A stretch of DNA of 64,000 nucleotides from Desulfobacula sp. (GCF_014237455.1 NZ_JABZFL010000030.1:104394-168393), one strand, 5' to 3'; positions 39,100 through 48,725 are shown, numbered from the stretch's first letter. The notes: generated from the sequence alone by a model not told the origin. Numbers and translations: made by a program.

Positions 39100-39663
39100 C
39101 TATCTGCCATTTGTAATCCTGTCCAAATATATTGATGCCGCAGACCTGACAGAAAGGTGATTGTAATCAGTATTTCCGTAAATCGGGTCCAAAATGAAAT
39201 CACAGGTATCAATTAATTCATCTGCCAGGCCCCATGCCGTTCCAAAAACAAGGACATGGGACGCTTTATTTTCAAGCTTTTGCCTTAACACCTCTATTGT
39301 TATTGAGCCGGGTGTTTTTTTTGCACTTGTGGCAATGGTCACAACCGGTTCCTTTCTTTCCTGTTCAATCGAGTTGACTGCATCCTCAAAGGTTTCAGCC
39401 ACCCGGATAAGCTCAAGCGCTTTTTTTCTGAACGGGTTGAGCTTGCCGCCAACCCCTTTTGTCCAGTGTTCAATCACCTGTGTGGCAAGTATTGCCTGGT
39501 CTTCATAAGGAGTTACCACATAAAATCCTTTTATACCAAAGGTGATGGATGCCCTTGCAATATCATGCAAGTCTATGGTTGTCAGGGCTGATCCAATGGC
39601 CTGCTCTTTTTTGTTCATTACAGGATAATGGATCAATGCCACATAAAAGTTACTCTCTAACAA
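39100..39663 (-). CDS. SAM-dependent RNA methyltransferase (Methyltrn_RNA_4 family)
   Basis: A 187-residue protein matching the small TrmD-adjacent methyltransferase family, with FYVALIHYPVMNKKEQAIGS at the start and LVFGTAWGLADELI followed by YNHLSVRSAASIYLDR at the C-terminus, a SPOUT-like knot region. The start is TTG 39663 with GGAG ten bases upstream, overlapping the trmD stop by 14 bases. It is inserted between trmD and rplS, an arrangement I associate with deltaproteobacteria and some other lineages. The target nucleotide is unknown to me. Confidence 0.8.
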   Translation of the reverse strand: MLESNFYVALIHYPVMNKKEQAIGSALTTIDLHDIARASITFGIKGFYVVTPYEDQAILATQVIEHWTKGVGGKLNPFRKKALELIRVAETFEDAVNSIEQERKEPVVTIATSAKKTPGSITIEVLRQKLENKASHVLVFGTAWGLADELIDTCDFILDPIYGNTDYNHLSVRSAASIYLDRITNGR

Positions 39664-40402
39664 GTATTTCCAGCTCCTGACACCATTGCTTTATTATCTT
39701 TTTTTCTTCTGCACTCAGTTTGGTTTTTTTGAAAAGATCCGGTCGTTTCAAAAATGTATGCTGAAGAGAAGATTTTTTTCTCCACTGATTGATTTTTCCA
39801 TGGTTCCCGGACAATAAAACCTCGGGAACCTTTAGCCCTTCAAAGTCCTCAGGTCTTGTATATTGTGCATATTCAAGCCGGTCATCTGTAAATGAATCCG
39901 ATTTTGAAGATTCCGGGCTTCCTAAGACCCCCGGGATTAATCTGGCTATTGAATCAATAATGACCATGGATGCCAGTTCTCCGCCTGTCATGACATAGTC
40001 CCCAATGGAGATTTCCTCATCAACAAGCGTGGTGGTTATCCGTTCATCAATCCCTTCATACCTGCCGCAGACAAAAATAAGTCCCTTGTTTTGTAAGGCA
40101 AGTGTCATGGCCTTTTCCTGGTTGAACCGGGTTCCCTGGGGGGTCATTAATACAACCGGTGATTCGGGCGTCCTTTTTTTGGCAGCTAAAATAGCGGCCT
40201 TCAAGGGTTCCTGTTTCATTACCATGCCGCTTCCACCGCCATAGGGTCTGTCATCAATCGTGTTATGCCGGTCTGTTGAAAAATCCCTGATATTAATGCA
40301 ATGCCCTGTGATCAGTTTTTTTTCAATACCCCGAAACATCATGCCATGCTCAAAAAAAGAGCTGATCAGCTCCGGAAACAATGTCAATACTGTAAAGTCC
40401 AT
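39650..40402 (-). CDS. trmD: tRNA (guanine-37 N1)-methyltransferase
   Basis: A 250-residue SPOUT methyltransferase. The start FTVLTLFPELISSFFEHG and the knot motifs DDRPYGGGSGMV, FVCGRYEGIDER and SIGDYVMTGGELA are diagnostic. It methylates G37 next to the anticodon to prevent frameshifting. ATG 40402 overlaps the rimM stop, and a TTG one codon upstream is less likely. Confidence 0.97.
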   Translation of the reverse strand: MDFTVLTLFPELISSFFEHGMMFRGIEKKLITGHCINIRDFSTDRHNTIDDRPYGGGSGMVMKQEPLKAAILAAKKRTPESPVVLMTPQGTRFNQEKAMTLALQNKGLIFVCGRYEGIDERITTTLVDEEISIGDYVMTGGELASMVIIDSIARLIPGVLGSPESSKSDSFTDDRLEYAQYTRPEDFEGLKVPEVLLSGNHGKINQWRKKSSLQHTFLKRPDLFKKTKLSAEEKKIIKQWCQELEILVRE

Positions 40403-40911
40403 CAATACTCCTCAGGCAGTGTTATCCTTACAGTCTTTTTTTCAATATTAATCGATTTAACAAAGTGTTTATGCATCGGTACAAGCGTTTCCCGGATTTT
40501 GTCAGTTACAACCAGCACATCATTTGCCCCCGTTGGAAAGATATCGGTTATTTTGCCGATAAATCCTTTTTGATGATCAACCACATCAAGCCCTAAAAGA
40601 TCCTGCCAGTACCAGGTGTCTTCTGCCGGTTCCGGCAATTGATCCCGGTCAATGAGAATCTCTTTTTCTATAAGAGCCTCGGCAAGGTTCCGGTTGTCAA
40701 TTCCATCAAGGGAGAGCAAAATTCCTTTTTTATGGGCCAAAGCCTTAAGAATGATATAGGGTTTACCCAAGCCTTCTTCTGATTTTAAAAGAACGTTTTT
40801 GCCGGGGCAAAAGGTATCAATGGATTCTGCAAAGGACCAGACCTTAAGAGTGCCATCAAGCCCATGAACTCCGGTTACCCTGCCTATGGTAAACGAAGTC
40901 GCTTTGTTCAT
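40402..40911 (-). CDS. rimM: 16S rRNA processing protein RimM
   Basis: A 169-residue RimM. The N-terminal domain has FTIGRVTGVHGLDGTLKV; the C-terminal PRC-barrel has WYWQDLLGLDVVD and the MHKHFVKSIN end. It assists 30S head assembly through S19. It starts four bases after the KH-domain gene and overlaps trmD. Confidence 0.94.
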   Translation of the reverse strand: MNKATSFTIGRVTGVHGLDGTLKVWSFAESIDTFCPGKNVLLKSEEGLGKPYIILKALAHKKGILLSLDGIDNRNLAEALIEKEILIDRDQLPEPAEDTWYWQDLLGLDVVDHQKGFIGKITDIFPTGANDVLVVTDKIRETLVPMHKHFVKSINIEKKTVRITLPEEY

Positions 40912-40914
40912 ACC

Positions 40915-41145
40915 CTACTCAATAATCTCAAGAACCGTACGTTTTTTAAGTTTGGTGGATGCCGCGCTTAAAATCGTTCTCATGGCTCGAGCCGATCTTC
41001 CCTGCTTGCCGATTACTTTACCCAGATCCTCTTTTGCCACCTTAAGCTCTAAAACAGAAGTTTGATCTCCACTAACTTCTGATACATATACCTGATCAGG
41101 ATTATCTACCAGTGCTTTTGCAATGTATTCTATCAGCTCTTTCAT
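40915..41145 (-). CDS. khpA: KH-domain RNA-binding protein (YlqC/KhpA type)
   Basis: A 76-residue KH protein with the [18 protein letters not shown] loop near residue 43 (GxxG motif). ATG at 41145 with AAAGGAGAT upstream is the correct start. KhpA-type proteins bind RNA together with a KhpB partner in other bacteria. It lies between rpsP and rimM, its usual position. Confidence 0.93.
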   Translation of the reverse strand: MKELIEYIAKALVDNPDQVYVSEVSGDQTSVLELKVAKEDLGKVIGKQGRSARAMRTILSAASTKLKKRTVLEIIE

Positions 41146-41207
41146 GACTGCATCTCCTTTAAATGGGGTGTTGAGAATACCGGGACTGTATATAAAACAG
41201 CTTATGC

Positions 41208-41450
41208 TTAACTGACTCCCTGCCGTTTCAATATGCTCTGGACAGTGGTTGAAGCTTTTGCGCCTTCGCCCAGCCAATACTTTATTCTGTCCTCTTTCAG
41301 CGTGATGGCGGCTGGCTCAACCATTGGATCGTAGGTACCTAAGAGTTCCAAAAATTTTCCATCTCTTGGGCTTTCAACGTCTGCAGCCACTATTCTGTAA
41401 AAAGGTTTTTTCTTTGTGCCTTTTCTGGTCAATCTGATTCTTACGGCCAT
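41208..41450 (-). CDS. rpsP: 30S ribosomal protein S16
   Basis: An 80-residue S16 with the universal start [20 protein letters not shown] and the GTYDPM block. It is a primary 16S-binding protein. It follows ffh by 16 bases, in the conserved ffh-rpsP arrangement. Confidence 0.97.
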   Translation of the reverse strand: MAVRIRLTRKGTKKKPFYRIVAADVESPRDGKFLELLGTYDPMVEPAAITLKEDRIKYWLGEGAKASTTVQSILKRQGVS

Positions 41451-41466
41451 ATTCTTTTCTTTCTCC

Positions 41467-42792
41467 TTAAAACGGCAGCATGTTTTTTAATGAACGCATG
41501 CCGCCTTTATTAAATTTTTTTATCATTTTCATGGACTGGGAATAGCTTTTTAAAAGCTTGTTGACGTCCTGAACCGTAGTTCCGCTTCCTTTGGCGATTC
41601 TTTTCTTTCTTGACCCTTTAATGATGGTGTATACACGCCGTTCTTCAGGTGTCATGGAAGTAATAATTGCTTCAATTCTGGTAAATTCCCTGTCATCTAT
41701 ATTTAAGCCTTTAAGCTGCTTTTTATTCACCCCTGGCAGCATTCCTATGAGATCTTTCATTGACCCCATTTTCCGGACGGACTTCATCTGGTTCCTGAAA
41801 TCTTCCAGAGTAAAGGCATTCTTCCTTAGTTTTTTTTCAAGCGCTTTGGCCTCTTTTTGATCAACTGTTTCCTGCGCCTTTTCAATAAATGAAAGAGCAT
41901 CTCCCATTCCCAGGATTCTGGAGGCCATCCTGTCTGGATGAAATGCTTCCAGCGCCGTTGACTTTTCACCCACACCGATGAATTTTAGCGGCTTACCCGT
42001 CACAGCTTTTATGGAAAGCGCTGCACCACCGCGAGCATCACCATCCATTTTGCTCAGAACAACACCGGTAAGATCAAGGGCATTGTCAAATGATCCGGCA
42101 ATGTTCACCGCGTCCTGACCGGTCATGGCATCAGCCACCAGAAGGATTTCCGATGGGTTGATTCCTTTTTTAATGCGTTTAAGTTCAGCCATTAATTCTT
42201 CATCAAGGTGCAACCTTCCTGCGGTATCCAGTAACAGAGTGTCGCATCCCTGTTCTCTGGCTGCCAATTGTGCATCCTGACAAATTTTTAAAGGCTTCAT
42301 GTCAGTTGTGGATTGAAATACCGGAATATCCAGTTGATTTCCAATCTTTTTCAACTGATCGATTGCCGCAGGTCTGTAAACATCCACCGGTACCAGAAAC
42401 GGTTTTCTACCCTTTTTTCGAAGATAGAGTCCAAGTTTCCCTGCCGTTGTGGTCTTACCAGAACCCTGCAGCCCGATAAGCATAACAGAACCCAGAGGCT
42501 TTCCATCAAAATTTAAGCCCTGATGGCGGGAGCCCATCATTCTGGTAAATTCATCGTTTACAATTTTTATAACCTGTTGACCCGGGGTAAGGCTTTGCAT
42601 TACTTCCTGGCCCAGGGCTCGGGCTTTTATGTCTGAAATAACAGATTTTGCAACCTTATAATTAACATCAGCCTCAAGCAGTGCCATCCGCACCTGCTTA
42701 AGACCCTCTTCGATGTTCTTTTCATTAAGGGTGCCATGACCTTTTAGTTTTTTAAAGACCGAATCAAGCCTGTTACTCAAATTTTCGAACAT
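41467..42792 (-). CDS. ffh: Signal recognition particle protein Ffh
   Basis: A 441-residue SRP54-type GTPase. The P-loop is [13 protein letters not shown] near residue 111, with [13 protein letters not shown] and [14 protein letters not shown] further on. The C-terminal M domain is methionine-rich ([13 protein letters not shown] and [17 protein letters not shown]) and binds 4.5S RNA and signal peptides. It targets inner membrane proteins co-translationally. It is the first gene of the ten-gene minus-strand operon. Confidence 0.98.
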   Translation of the reverse strand: MFENLSNRLDSVFKKLKGHGTLNEKNIEEGLKQVRMALLEADVNYKVAKSVISDIKARALGQEVMQSLTPGQQVIKIVNDEFTRMMGSRHQGLNFDGKPLGSVMLIGLQGSGKTTTAGKLGLYLRKKGRKPFLVPVDVYRPAAIDQLKKIGNQLDIPVFQSTTDMKPLKICQDAQLAAREQGCDTLLLDTAGRLHLDEELMAELKRIKKGINPSEILLVADAMTGQDAVNIAGSFDNALDLTGVVLSKMDGDARGGAALSIKAVTGKPLKFIGVGEKSTALEAFHPDRMASRILGMGDALSFIEKAQETVDQKEAKALEKKLRKNAFTLEDFRNQMKSVRKMGSMKDLIGMLPGVNKKQLKGLNIDDREFTRIEAIITSMTPEERRVYTIIKGSRKKRIAKGSGTTVQDVNKLLKSYSQSMKMIKKFNKGGMRSLKNMLPF

Positions 42793-42829
42793 AAAGAGCC
42801 TAACCCCAAAATATCAAATCAAATCATTG

Positions 42830-42858
42830 AAATTAGTATAGATTCCGTGATATGTCAA
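42830..42858 (-). promoter_or_regulatory. Candidate promoter of the ffh operon
   Basis: On the minus strand TTGACA (42858-42853) is followed after 17 bases by TAATTT (42835-42830). It lies 38 bases before the ffh start in the 97-base gap shared with the divergent rlmN. The -10 is weak. Confidence 0.4.
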
Positions 42859-42889
42859 GAAAATAATAACTTTAAGCAGATAAAAATAT

Positions 42890-43927
42890 ATGGAAAACAT
42901 ACTGAATTTTACAAGACATGATCTGGCGATCTGGCTTGAGGGTAAAGGCATCCGGTCGTTTAGAGCAGGACAGATATTCAAGTGGCTCTACATCCGGCAG
43001 GTCGATACGTTTGAACAGATGACCGATCTTTCCAAGGACTTTCGCAAGACACTGGCGGATTCTTTTTATCTCCGACGCCTTTTTATTGAGGACAAACAAA
43101 TTTCTGCTGATACAACGGAAAAGTTTTTGCATAAACTTTCAGATGGACAGCATATTGAATCGGTCCTGATCCCTGAAAAGGATCATTTTACTCTTTGTGT
43201 GTCTTCACAGGTTGGATGTGTTCAGAATTGTCAATTTTGTTTGACAGCAAAAGGAGGGTTTGTCCGGAACTTAAATGTCTCGGAAATGATTGCCCAGGTC
43301 AGGGATGCAAGATACTACCTGCTTCAGAAAAACGTTGACCCCTTGAAGCTCTCCAACATTGTTTTCATGGGAATGGGGGAGCCTCTTGCCAATTATAAAA
43401 ACCTGGTAAAGGCATTAGAGATTATCACAGACAGTGATTACGGACTTAAATTTTCATCCAGACGGGTAACGGTCTCTACGTGCGGCCTGGTCCCGAAAAT
43501 AACACAATTAGGTCTTGATACCTGCGTGAATCTCGCGGTCTCTTTAAATGCAACCACTGACAAGATGCGGTCACGTTTAATGCCCATCAATAAAAAATAT
43601 CCTTTAAACGAATTATTAGAGGCCTGTCGGACCTTTACCATGAAACCAAGAAATAAAATTACATTTGAGTATATTTTAATGAAAGGGGTGAATGATGCAA
43701 AAGAGGATGCCTTAAGGCTCGTGAAACTTTTAGCTCCGATTAAAGCAAAAATAAATCTGATCCCCTTCAATGGATATGACAAAAGTGGATTCAAACGCCC
43801 ATCTAAAAAAGAAATCAGCGAGTTTCTACAGATTTTACTTGACCGGAATATTACAGCGATGACAAGAAAGAGCAAAGGCGATGATATTTTAGCGGCCTGC
43901 GGACAGCTAAAAGCAAAATTGTATTGA
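42890..43927 (+). CDS. rlmN: Dual-specificity radical SAM methyltransferase RlmN
   Basis: A 345-residue radical SAM enzyme. The cluster motif is the CxxxCxxC in GCVQNCQFCLTA near residue 107. The two mechanistic cysteines are visible in the ACGQ C-terminal region and the STCGLVP segment near 198. The N-terminal helical domain (FKWLYIRQVDTFEQMTDLSK) is standard. It methylates C2 of A2503 in 23S rRNA and A37 in some tRNAs. It is divergent from ffh and has no close same-strand partner. Confidence 0.96.
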   Translation: MENILNFTRHDLAIWLEGKGIRSFRAGQIFKWLYIRQVDTFEQMTDLSKDFRKTLADSFYLRRLFIEDKQISADTTEKFLHKLSDGQHIESVLIPEKDHFTLCVSSQVGCVQNCQFCLTAKGGFVRNLNVSEMIAQVRDARYYLLQKNVDPLKLSNIVFMGMGEPLANYKNLVKALEIITDSDYGLKFSSRRVTVSTCGLVPKITQLGLDTCVNLAVSLNATTDKMRSRLMPINKKYPLNELLEACRTFTMKPRNKITFEYILMKGVNDAKEDALRLVKLLAPIKAKINLIPFNGYDKSGFKRPSKKEISEFLQILLDRNITAMTRKSKGDDILAACGQLKAKLY

Positions 43928-44018
43928 ATCTTTGTGGATATGATTTATAATAAGCTTATGGCGCACTGCACTAATTGCCATGACCCTTATCAAAACCTTT
44001 AATTGATCGGAAGAAAAT

Positions 44019-44504
44019 ATGTCAAATGTCAGCCTGGAAAACAAAAAGATTCTGATTGTTGATGATGAGCCGGATGTCCTTGATTCTTTGGAAGAATTGC
44101 TCGACATGTGTACACTAGTCAGGGCACAAAACTTTGAAGAAGCAAATCATTTTCTGAAGACCCAGAAATTTGATATGGCAATTCTTGATATCATGGGTGT
44201 TGACGGCTATCAGCTATTGGAAACCGCCACTAAGAAAGATGTTATAACAGTGATGCTTACAGCGCATGCACTCAGCCCGGATAATATTAAAAAATCCTAT
44301 CTTGGGGGTGCCTGCTCATATATACCCAAAGAAGAAATGATCAATATTGAAACTTTTCTTATTGATGTACTGACGGCTAAAAAGGAAGGAAAAAATACCT
44401 GGACAAGCTGGTACACAAGGCTCGCATCATTTTGCGATGAAAAATTCGGGCCGGACTGGGACAAGGATGAAAAAGAATTTTGGGAAAAGATGATTTATTA
44501 TTAA
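44019..44504 (+). CDS. Response regulator with receiver domain only
   Basis: A 161-residue protein. Residues about 10-125 form a receiver domain: the acidic pair is DDEPD near 17, and the phospho-accepting aspartate is in MAILDIMGVDGYQ near 55. The threonine is in VMLTAHAL and the lysine in YIPKEE. The C-terminal 40 residues are aromatic and basic (WTSWYTRLASF, EFWEKMIYY) with no DNA-binding or enzymatic domain visible. No histidine kinase is adjacent. A clean terminator follows, so this is a single-gene unit. Confidence 0.85.
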   Translation: MSNVSLENKKILIVDDEPDVLDSLEELLDMCTLVRAQNFEEANHFLKTQKFDMAILDIMGVDGYQLLETATKKDVITVMLTAHALSPDNIKKSYLGGACSYIPKEEMINIETFLIDVLTAKKEGKNTWTSWYTRLASFCDEKFGPDWDKDEKEFWEKMIYY

Positions 44505-44532
44505 ATTAATTATCAGCCATTTAAAGATGCTT

Positions 44533-44566
44533 AACCCCCTTTAAGCCAAGCTTAAAGGGGGTTTTT
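44533..44566 (+). terminator. Terminator after the response regulator
   Basis: AACCCCCTTTAAG pairs with CTTAAAGGGGGTT around CCAAG and is followed by five T. Read from the other strand it also ends in TTAAG, and it touches the stop of the convergent PP-loop gene, so it may serve both. Confidence 0.9.
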
Positions 44567-45587
44567 ATATCATTAGATGTTTAAACTCCACCGCCTTGAC
44601 TGTATCGACGCAGATAATGTCCTCATTTTTTTTTATGACCCTTATGTCTGTAGTTTCTCCCGGGTTTGATTTGGTATATCCGGCACAGATCATAGCTGCC
44701 GTTTGAATGTTTTTTGAGGTAGCATTTCCTGTAAGGATCACATCAGGGCCGGGTATTTTGGCATGTTTCAATAAAACATCTTTGTCTGTATTAAAATATT
44801 TGAGCAGATGTTTGTTGTCATCTTTAGACCGCCCTGCAATCACTTTTGTTTTTAAATCCAGCCTGAAGTGCCTTCCATGTTTTAAGAAGTACAGCTCTCT
44901 TTTATCAAACACTTTTTGAACAGTCATCAAGTCCCTGAGCCTATTAGAAAAAATTTTATCCGTTAAAAGACAACCACCGGCAGGAGATGGGTATTCTTTA
45001 ATTCCAAAATCCTTTGCCATCTGCAGTTGAATTTTTCTTGATCTGCCTGAAATATCCAAAAGTTTTTTTCTGTCAACCAGGCCTTTTTGTTCGACAAGGG
45101 TTTCGGGCAATAGTTTTGCACACAAAGGTCTTAAAATCTGCCCGTCAAATCCTGAATTTTTTTCCACATACCGCAATGAATTTTTATTCTGGGATTTGGG
45201 CCTTTGGCCTAAGACTTCTCCACTGAACAGAAAATGAAAACCTTTGTTTTTAAGAATTTCACCCGCCTTGGAAAACATCAATGCATGACAGTCCATACAG
45301 GGATTCATGTTTTTCCCAAACCCGGCCCTGGGATTTTTCATCATTTCCATATAGTCATCTGTGATATCAAGTGTGATCAGCGGGATATTGGTTTGAATTG
45401 ATGCTTTTTGGGCGGATTCAGATGAAAAAAAAGGGGTTTCAAAACAAATCCAGGTCACCTCAACTCCCTGGTGTTGAAGCAGCAGGGCGGACAGGATACT
45501 GTCCAATCCTCCGGAACAAAGGCCTAGACCCTTAACATGGCCTTTTCTTTGATTTTTAGTCTGGCTTGAGGTTTCGACAATCTTCAT
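44565..45587 (-). CDS. ThiI/MnmA-like PP-loop ATPase, tRNA thiolation candidate
   Basis: A 340-residue protein with an ATP-pyrophosphatase P-loop, GLCSGGLDSILSALLL near residue 24 (SGGxDS). Cysteines at NPCMDCH near residue 93 and PAGGCLLTD near 190 resemble those used in tRNA 2- or 4-thiouridine synthesis. The C-terminal part (NATSKNIQTAAMICAGY, ending VKAVEFKHLMI) is not a THUMP or rhodanese domain, so it is neither a standard ThiI nor MnmA. The start at 45587 leaves 13 bases to the divergent nth; a longer in-frame start would overlap it. The family is known in deltaproteobacteria without an assigned product. Confidence 0.75.
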   Translation of the reverse strand: MKIVETSSQTKNQRKGHVKGLGLCSGGLDSILSALLLQHQGVEVTWICFETPFFSSESAQKASIQTNIPLITLDITDDYMEMMKNPRAGFGKNMNPCMDCHALMFSKAGEILKNKGFHFLFSGEVLGQRPKSQNKNSLRYVEKNSGFDGQILRPLCAKLLPETLVEQKGLVDRKKLLDISGRSRKIQLQMAKDFGIKEYPSPAGGCLLTDKIFSNRLRDLMTVQKVFDKRELYFLKHGRHFRLDLKTKVIAGRSKDDNKHLLKYFNTDKDVLLKHAKIPGPDVILTGNATSKNIQTAAMICAGYTKSNPGETTDIRVIKKNEDIICVDTVKAVEFKHLMI

Positions 45588-45600
45588 ATATACCTGCTCT

Positions 45601-46236
45601 ATGACATTAAACGCATCAAACATAAAAACAATTCTTGAAACATTAAGAGACAGGTACCCTGTTGTCAAGACCCAGCTTGAACATCAAACACCTTTTCAAC
45701 TGCTCATTGCCACCATTATGTCTGCCCAATGCACAGATAACCAGGTGAATAAAGTATCAAAAAACCTGTTTGAAAAATATCCCGGTCCGGAAGATTTGAG
45801 CCATGCCCCTTTAAATGACATCAAACGAATCATCTATTCTACGGGCTTTTATAATAATAAAGCTAAAAATATTAAAGCCTGTGCTCTTGCAATTCTTAAT
45901 GAGTATCAGGCAAAAGTACCGGAAGATATCAGCAAACTTATCAAGTTGCCGGGAGTGGGTAGAAAAACGGCCAATGTGGTGTTGTCGGCGGCCTTTGGTC
46001 ACCAGACAATTGTTGTGGATACCCATGTGTTAAGAATTTCTCGAAGGCTTGGCCTGACGGAAAATCGTGACCCCGTAAAAGTTGAGTATGAATTAAGGCA
46101 GATCATACCCAAACCATCCTGGAGTGATTTGTCTTTGCAATTGATTTATTTTGGAAGAGACATCTGTGATGCCAGAAAACCGCTTTGTGAAGATTGCCCG
46201 TTATTTAAACTCTGTCTGACAAAAGGAAAGGGATAA
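45601..46236 (+). CDS. nth: Endonuclease III
   Basis: A 211-residue DNA glycosylase/AP lyase. The helix-hairpin-helix is LPGVGRKTANVVLSAAFG near residue 118, with the catalytic lysine in GRKTAN and the catalytic aspartate in VVDTHVLRI. The [4Fe-4S] site is at the C-terminus: CDARKPLCEDCPLFKLC (C-x6-C-x2-C-x5-C). It removes oxidised pyrimidines. No good ribosome binding site precedes ATG 45601. Confidence 0.97.
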   Translation: MTLNASNIKTILETLRDRYPVVKTQLEHQTPFQLLIATIMSAQCTDNQVNKVSKNLFEKYPGPEDLSHAPLNDIKRIIYSTGFYNNKAKNIKACALAILNEYQAKVPEDISKLIKLPGVGRKTANVVLSAAFGHQTIVVDTHVLRISRRLGLTENRDPVKVEYELRQIIPKPSWSDLSLQLIYFGRDICDARKPLCEDCPLFKLCLTKGKG

Positions 46237-46251
46237 AGTCTGTGAAATAAT

Positions 46252-46635
46252 CTACGACTCTTTTTTTAGTTCCCAGAATTCACGGCTTTCTTTGAGGATA
46301 TCATTGATATCATCATCCACTATATCGTCCCGGATAAGATCATCCATTTCAATTTCATTGTTTTCACTTTTCTGATCTCCTGTTTGATCTGATTCGGGAA
46401 TATAATTGCCTTGCCTGTCAAACATGAAGCTACCGCTTAAATGAGTCTCAAAATCCAGTCTAAAGGCAATTTTATTATTATAAACAACTATTTCGCCTCT
46501 TTTGTATGAAAGGGCTGTCGCTGCCATCTTTTTTTTAAGAATCTCCTTGACCGCAGCTAGGTCTATGTCATCTTTTACGGCTTCGATCAGATTCTTTTCA
46601 CCATTTTTGATAACATCCGGATCAGTAATTTTCAT
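46252..46635 (-). CDS. Hypothetical acidic protein
   Basis: A 127-residue protein with a good ribosome binding site (AAAGGGGG) before ATG. The N-terminal part is helical with a lysine-rich stretch, and a segment with beta character (EIVVYNNKIAFRLDFETHLSGSF cut short here to its centre VVYNNKIAFRLDF) follows. The C-terminal third is strongly acidic (IEMDDLIRDDIVDDDINDIL). No signal peptide or known domain. It converges on nth with a 15-base gap and lies 48 bases upstream of the ABC1 kinase stop, on the same strand. Confidence 0.6.
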   Translation of the reverse strand: MKITDPDVIKNGEKNLIEAVKDDIDLAAVKEILKKKMAATALSYKRGEIVVYNNKIAFRLDFETHLSGSFMFDRQGNYIPESDQTGDQKSENNEIEMDDLIRDDIVDDDINDILKESREFWELKKES

Positions 46636-46682
46636 TGAATCCCCCTTTCTAATGTTTTTTTTGTTCTACGACCATTTTATTA

Positions 46683-48383
46683 TCACAGTCGTCCTTTTTT
46701 AATGATGGCAACCAGCAGCCAGATTCCCATAACGGCAGCAGCAGTAAACCCTGCGATCCCGATCACGGACACCCCGAAAAGCATAGGCGGTGCTTTGGAA
46801 TTAATGAGTACTGCCGATCCCAATATCAATGCGGCTATAATGATTGAAAAAGAAATCCTGTTGCTGGTCTGATCCTGAGTATTCAGCAGTTTATCAAGGC
46901 CTTCGATTTTCATATTGAAGGAGAGTTTTCCGGATTTTGCAAGACGCATGATCTCAACGGCATCTGTCGGGAAGAGCTGAAGTAATTTATAGGATTCCCT
47001 TGCAATTCCCATAAATTCTTTAGCGATCCTTGAAGGTTTGAACTTTCTGTATTTTGCAGCAGTTATATAAGGGATGGCATGGGAAAGCATATCAAATTCA
47101 GGATCAAGTTTTCTGGCAGTCCCTTCTATGGAGATAACCGCTTTTATCATCAGGAAAAAATCCGGGGGAATCCTGAGGTTATGGATGGCACTCAGTTCAA
47201 GAAACAGGGGCAGCATTTTTGCGGTTTTAATATCTTTTAATGCTTTTGAAAGGTGCATGGATACAAATAAAGACACATCCTTTTCAAGATGTGTGAGATC
47301 CGGCTGGATTTCGTATTCAGCCAGTTCACACAAGAGCCTTGCAGTGAGTTTAAAGTTATTTGTGGCAATACTGTGGATCAGATCTACAAATATCTCCCGG
47401 GTGGTTTGATCTACAAATCCGGTCATTCCAAAATCCACAGGGCAGATGCGGTTCTTTTCCATGAAAAAGATATTGCCGGGATGGGGATCTGCATGGAAAA
47501 ACCCATATTCAAACACCTGCTTCATTATGAAGTCAGCACCCCGCCGGGTGAGCAGCTTTTTGTCAAGTCCGGCCAGTTCAATGGCCTCCACATCATCAGC
47601 TTTTATTCCCTTAATATACTCCATGGCCAGAACCCGTTCACTTGATTCGGCAAAATATACTTTGGGGATATAGATGGTTTTGTCATTTTTGAACTGATCG
47701 GCCATTTGTTCCATATTGGATGCTTCAATGGAGTAGTCCAGTTCTTTTTCAATGGTTTTGGCAAATTCTTCCACAATTTTGACCGGTTTAAAAGCAGCAA
47801 CTTCTTCAATATTATTTTCCATGATGGAAGCCAGATGAAGCACAATTTCAAGATCTGTTTCAATGGTTTTCCGGATGCCGGGCCGCTGGATTTTTACAGC
47901 AATTTCATCATTGTGGTTAATCTGTGCTCTGTGAACCTGTCCAATGGAAGCACTGGCAAAAGGTGTTTCTTCTATTGAGTCAAAAATTTTGTCATGGGGC
48001 TTGCCAAATTCAGACGCAATAATGGTTTTTACATGTTCAAATTCAAAGGCAGGAACATGATCCTGCAGTTTTGAAAGTTCATTTAAAAGGTCAACCGGAA
48101 TGAGGTCGGGACGGGAAGAAAGAACCTGGCCCATTTTGATAAACGTCGGGCCAAGTTCTTCAAACGCCATTCTGATCCGCTGGTTTTTGGAGAGTTTTTC
48201 AACTTTTTCATGCGGATTGACAAAAGGAATGAGCCCGAGACCGGATTCAATGTAACGGTCAATATTCATGGCATCAATGATGTTTTTAAACCCATACTTT
48301 AAAATGATGCCGATGATTTGCTGATACCGCCGAAGATGGCGGTATCGTTTACTCACTCTGCCAATATTTTTAATACTCAGCAT
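46683..48383 (-). CDS. ABC1/UbiB family atypical kinase
   Basis: A 566-residue UbiB/ADCK family protein. The KxGQ-type motif is FIKMGQVLSSRPDLIP near residue 84. The nucleotide-binding alanine loop is SIGQVHRAQ, the invariant lysine is in IAVKIQRPG, the HADPHPGN catalytic loop lies near 295, and the DFGM metal site follows. Two C-terminal membrane segments (residues about 510-560) anchor it in the inner membrane. Homologues support quinone biosynthesis or lipid homeostasis; menaquinone-related function is likely in a sulfate reducer but unproved. It follows a phasin-like gene by 13 bases, a pairing seen in other genomes. Confidence 0.9.
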   Translation of the reverse strand: MLSIKNIGRVSKRYRHLRRYQQIIGIILKYGFKNIIDAMNIDRYIESGLGLIPFVNPHEKVEKLSKNQRIRMAFEELGPTFIKMGQVLSSRPDLIPVDLLNELSKLQDHVPAFEFEHVKTIIASEFGKPHDKIFDSIEETPFASASIGQVHRAQINHNDEIAVKIQRPGIRKTIETDLEIVLHLASIMENNIEEVAAFKPVKIVEEFAKTIEKELDYSIEASNMEQMADQFKNDKTIYIPKVYFAESSERVLAMEYIKGIKADDVEAIELAGLDKKLLTRRGADFIMKQVFEYGFFHADPHPGNIFFMEKNRICPVDFGMTGFVDQTTREIFVDLIHSIATNNFKLTARLLCELAEYEIQPDLTHLEKDVSLFVSMHLSKALKDIKTAKMLPLFLELSAIHNLRIPPDFFLMIKAVISIEGTARKLDPEFDMLSHAIPYITAAKYRKFKPSRIAKEFMGIARESYKLLQLFPTDAVEIMRLAKSGKLSFNMKIEGLDKLLNTQDQTSNRISFSIIIAALILGSAVLINSKAPPMLFGVSVIGIAGFTAAAVMGIWLLVAIIKKGRL

Positions 48384-48396
48384 AAAAGGTCACTGA

Positions 48397-48705
48397 TCAT
48401 TTATGCTGAGACAATTTTTCTGTAAGATTATCAATCCTGTCATTGAGTGCTTTAATATCGGATTTTGATGGAAGTTCCAGCTTTAAGAGTATTTTTTCAA
48501 TGGTTTTTTCAATTTTCTTATCAAACCCGATCCTTGCATCTTCATACTTTTGCTGGCAGTCTTTTAGAAAATCTTTGGCCTCGTCCTGGTTCATTTTAGA
48601 ATTTTTAGCAAATTCTTTTGCCAGGTCTTCGATTTCGCTTTTAGATCTCAATGCCAGCCCAACGCCTGTTAACATGCTTTTTTTAAGATACTCAAACATA
48701 TTCAT
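48397..48705 (-). CDS. Phasin/PHA regulator-like coiled-coil protein
   Basis: A 102-residue, almost entirely helical protein resembling the PhaF/PhaI-type phasin family: an amphipathic start (MFEYLKKSMLTGVGLAL), a charged central helix, and a heptad-like C-terminus (IKALNDRIDNLTEKLSQ) typical of coiled-coil oligomerisation. The start at 48705 follows GGAGGG at normal spacing. It is upstream of the ABC1 kinase in the same operon. Granule binding is not certain. Confidence 0.75.
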   Translation of the reverse strand: MNMFEYLKKSMLTGVGLALRSKSEIEDLAKEFAKNSKMNQDEAKDFLKDCQQKYEDARIGFDKKIEKTIEKILLKLELPSKSDIKALNDRIDNLTEKLSQHK

Positions 48706-48725
48706 TTCACCCTCCAAGAAATAGT

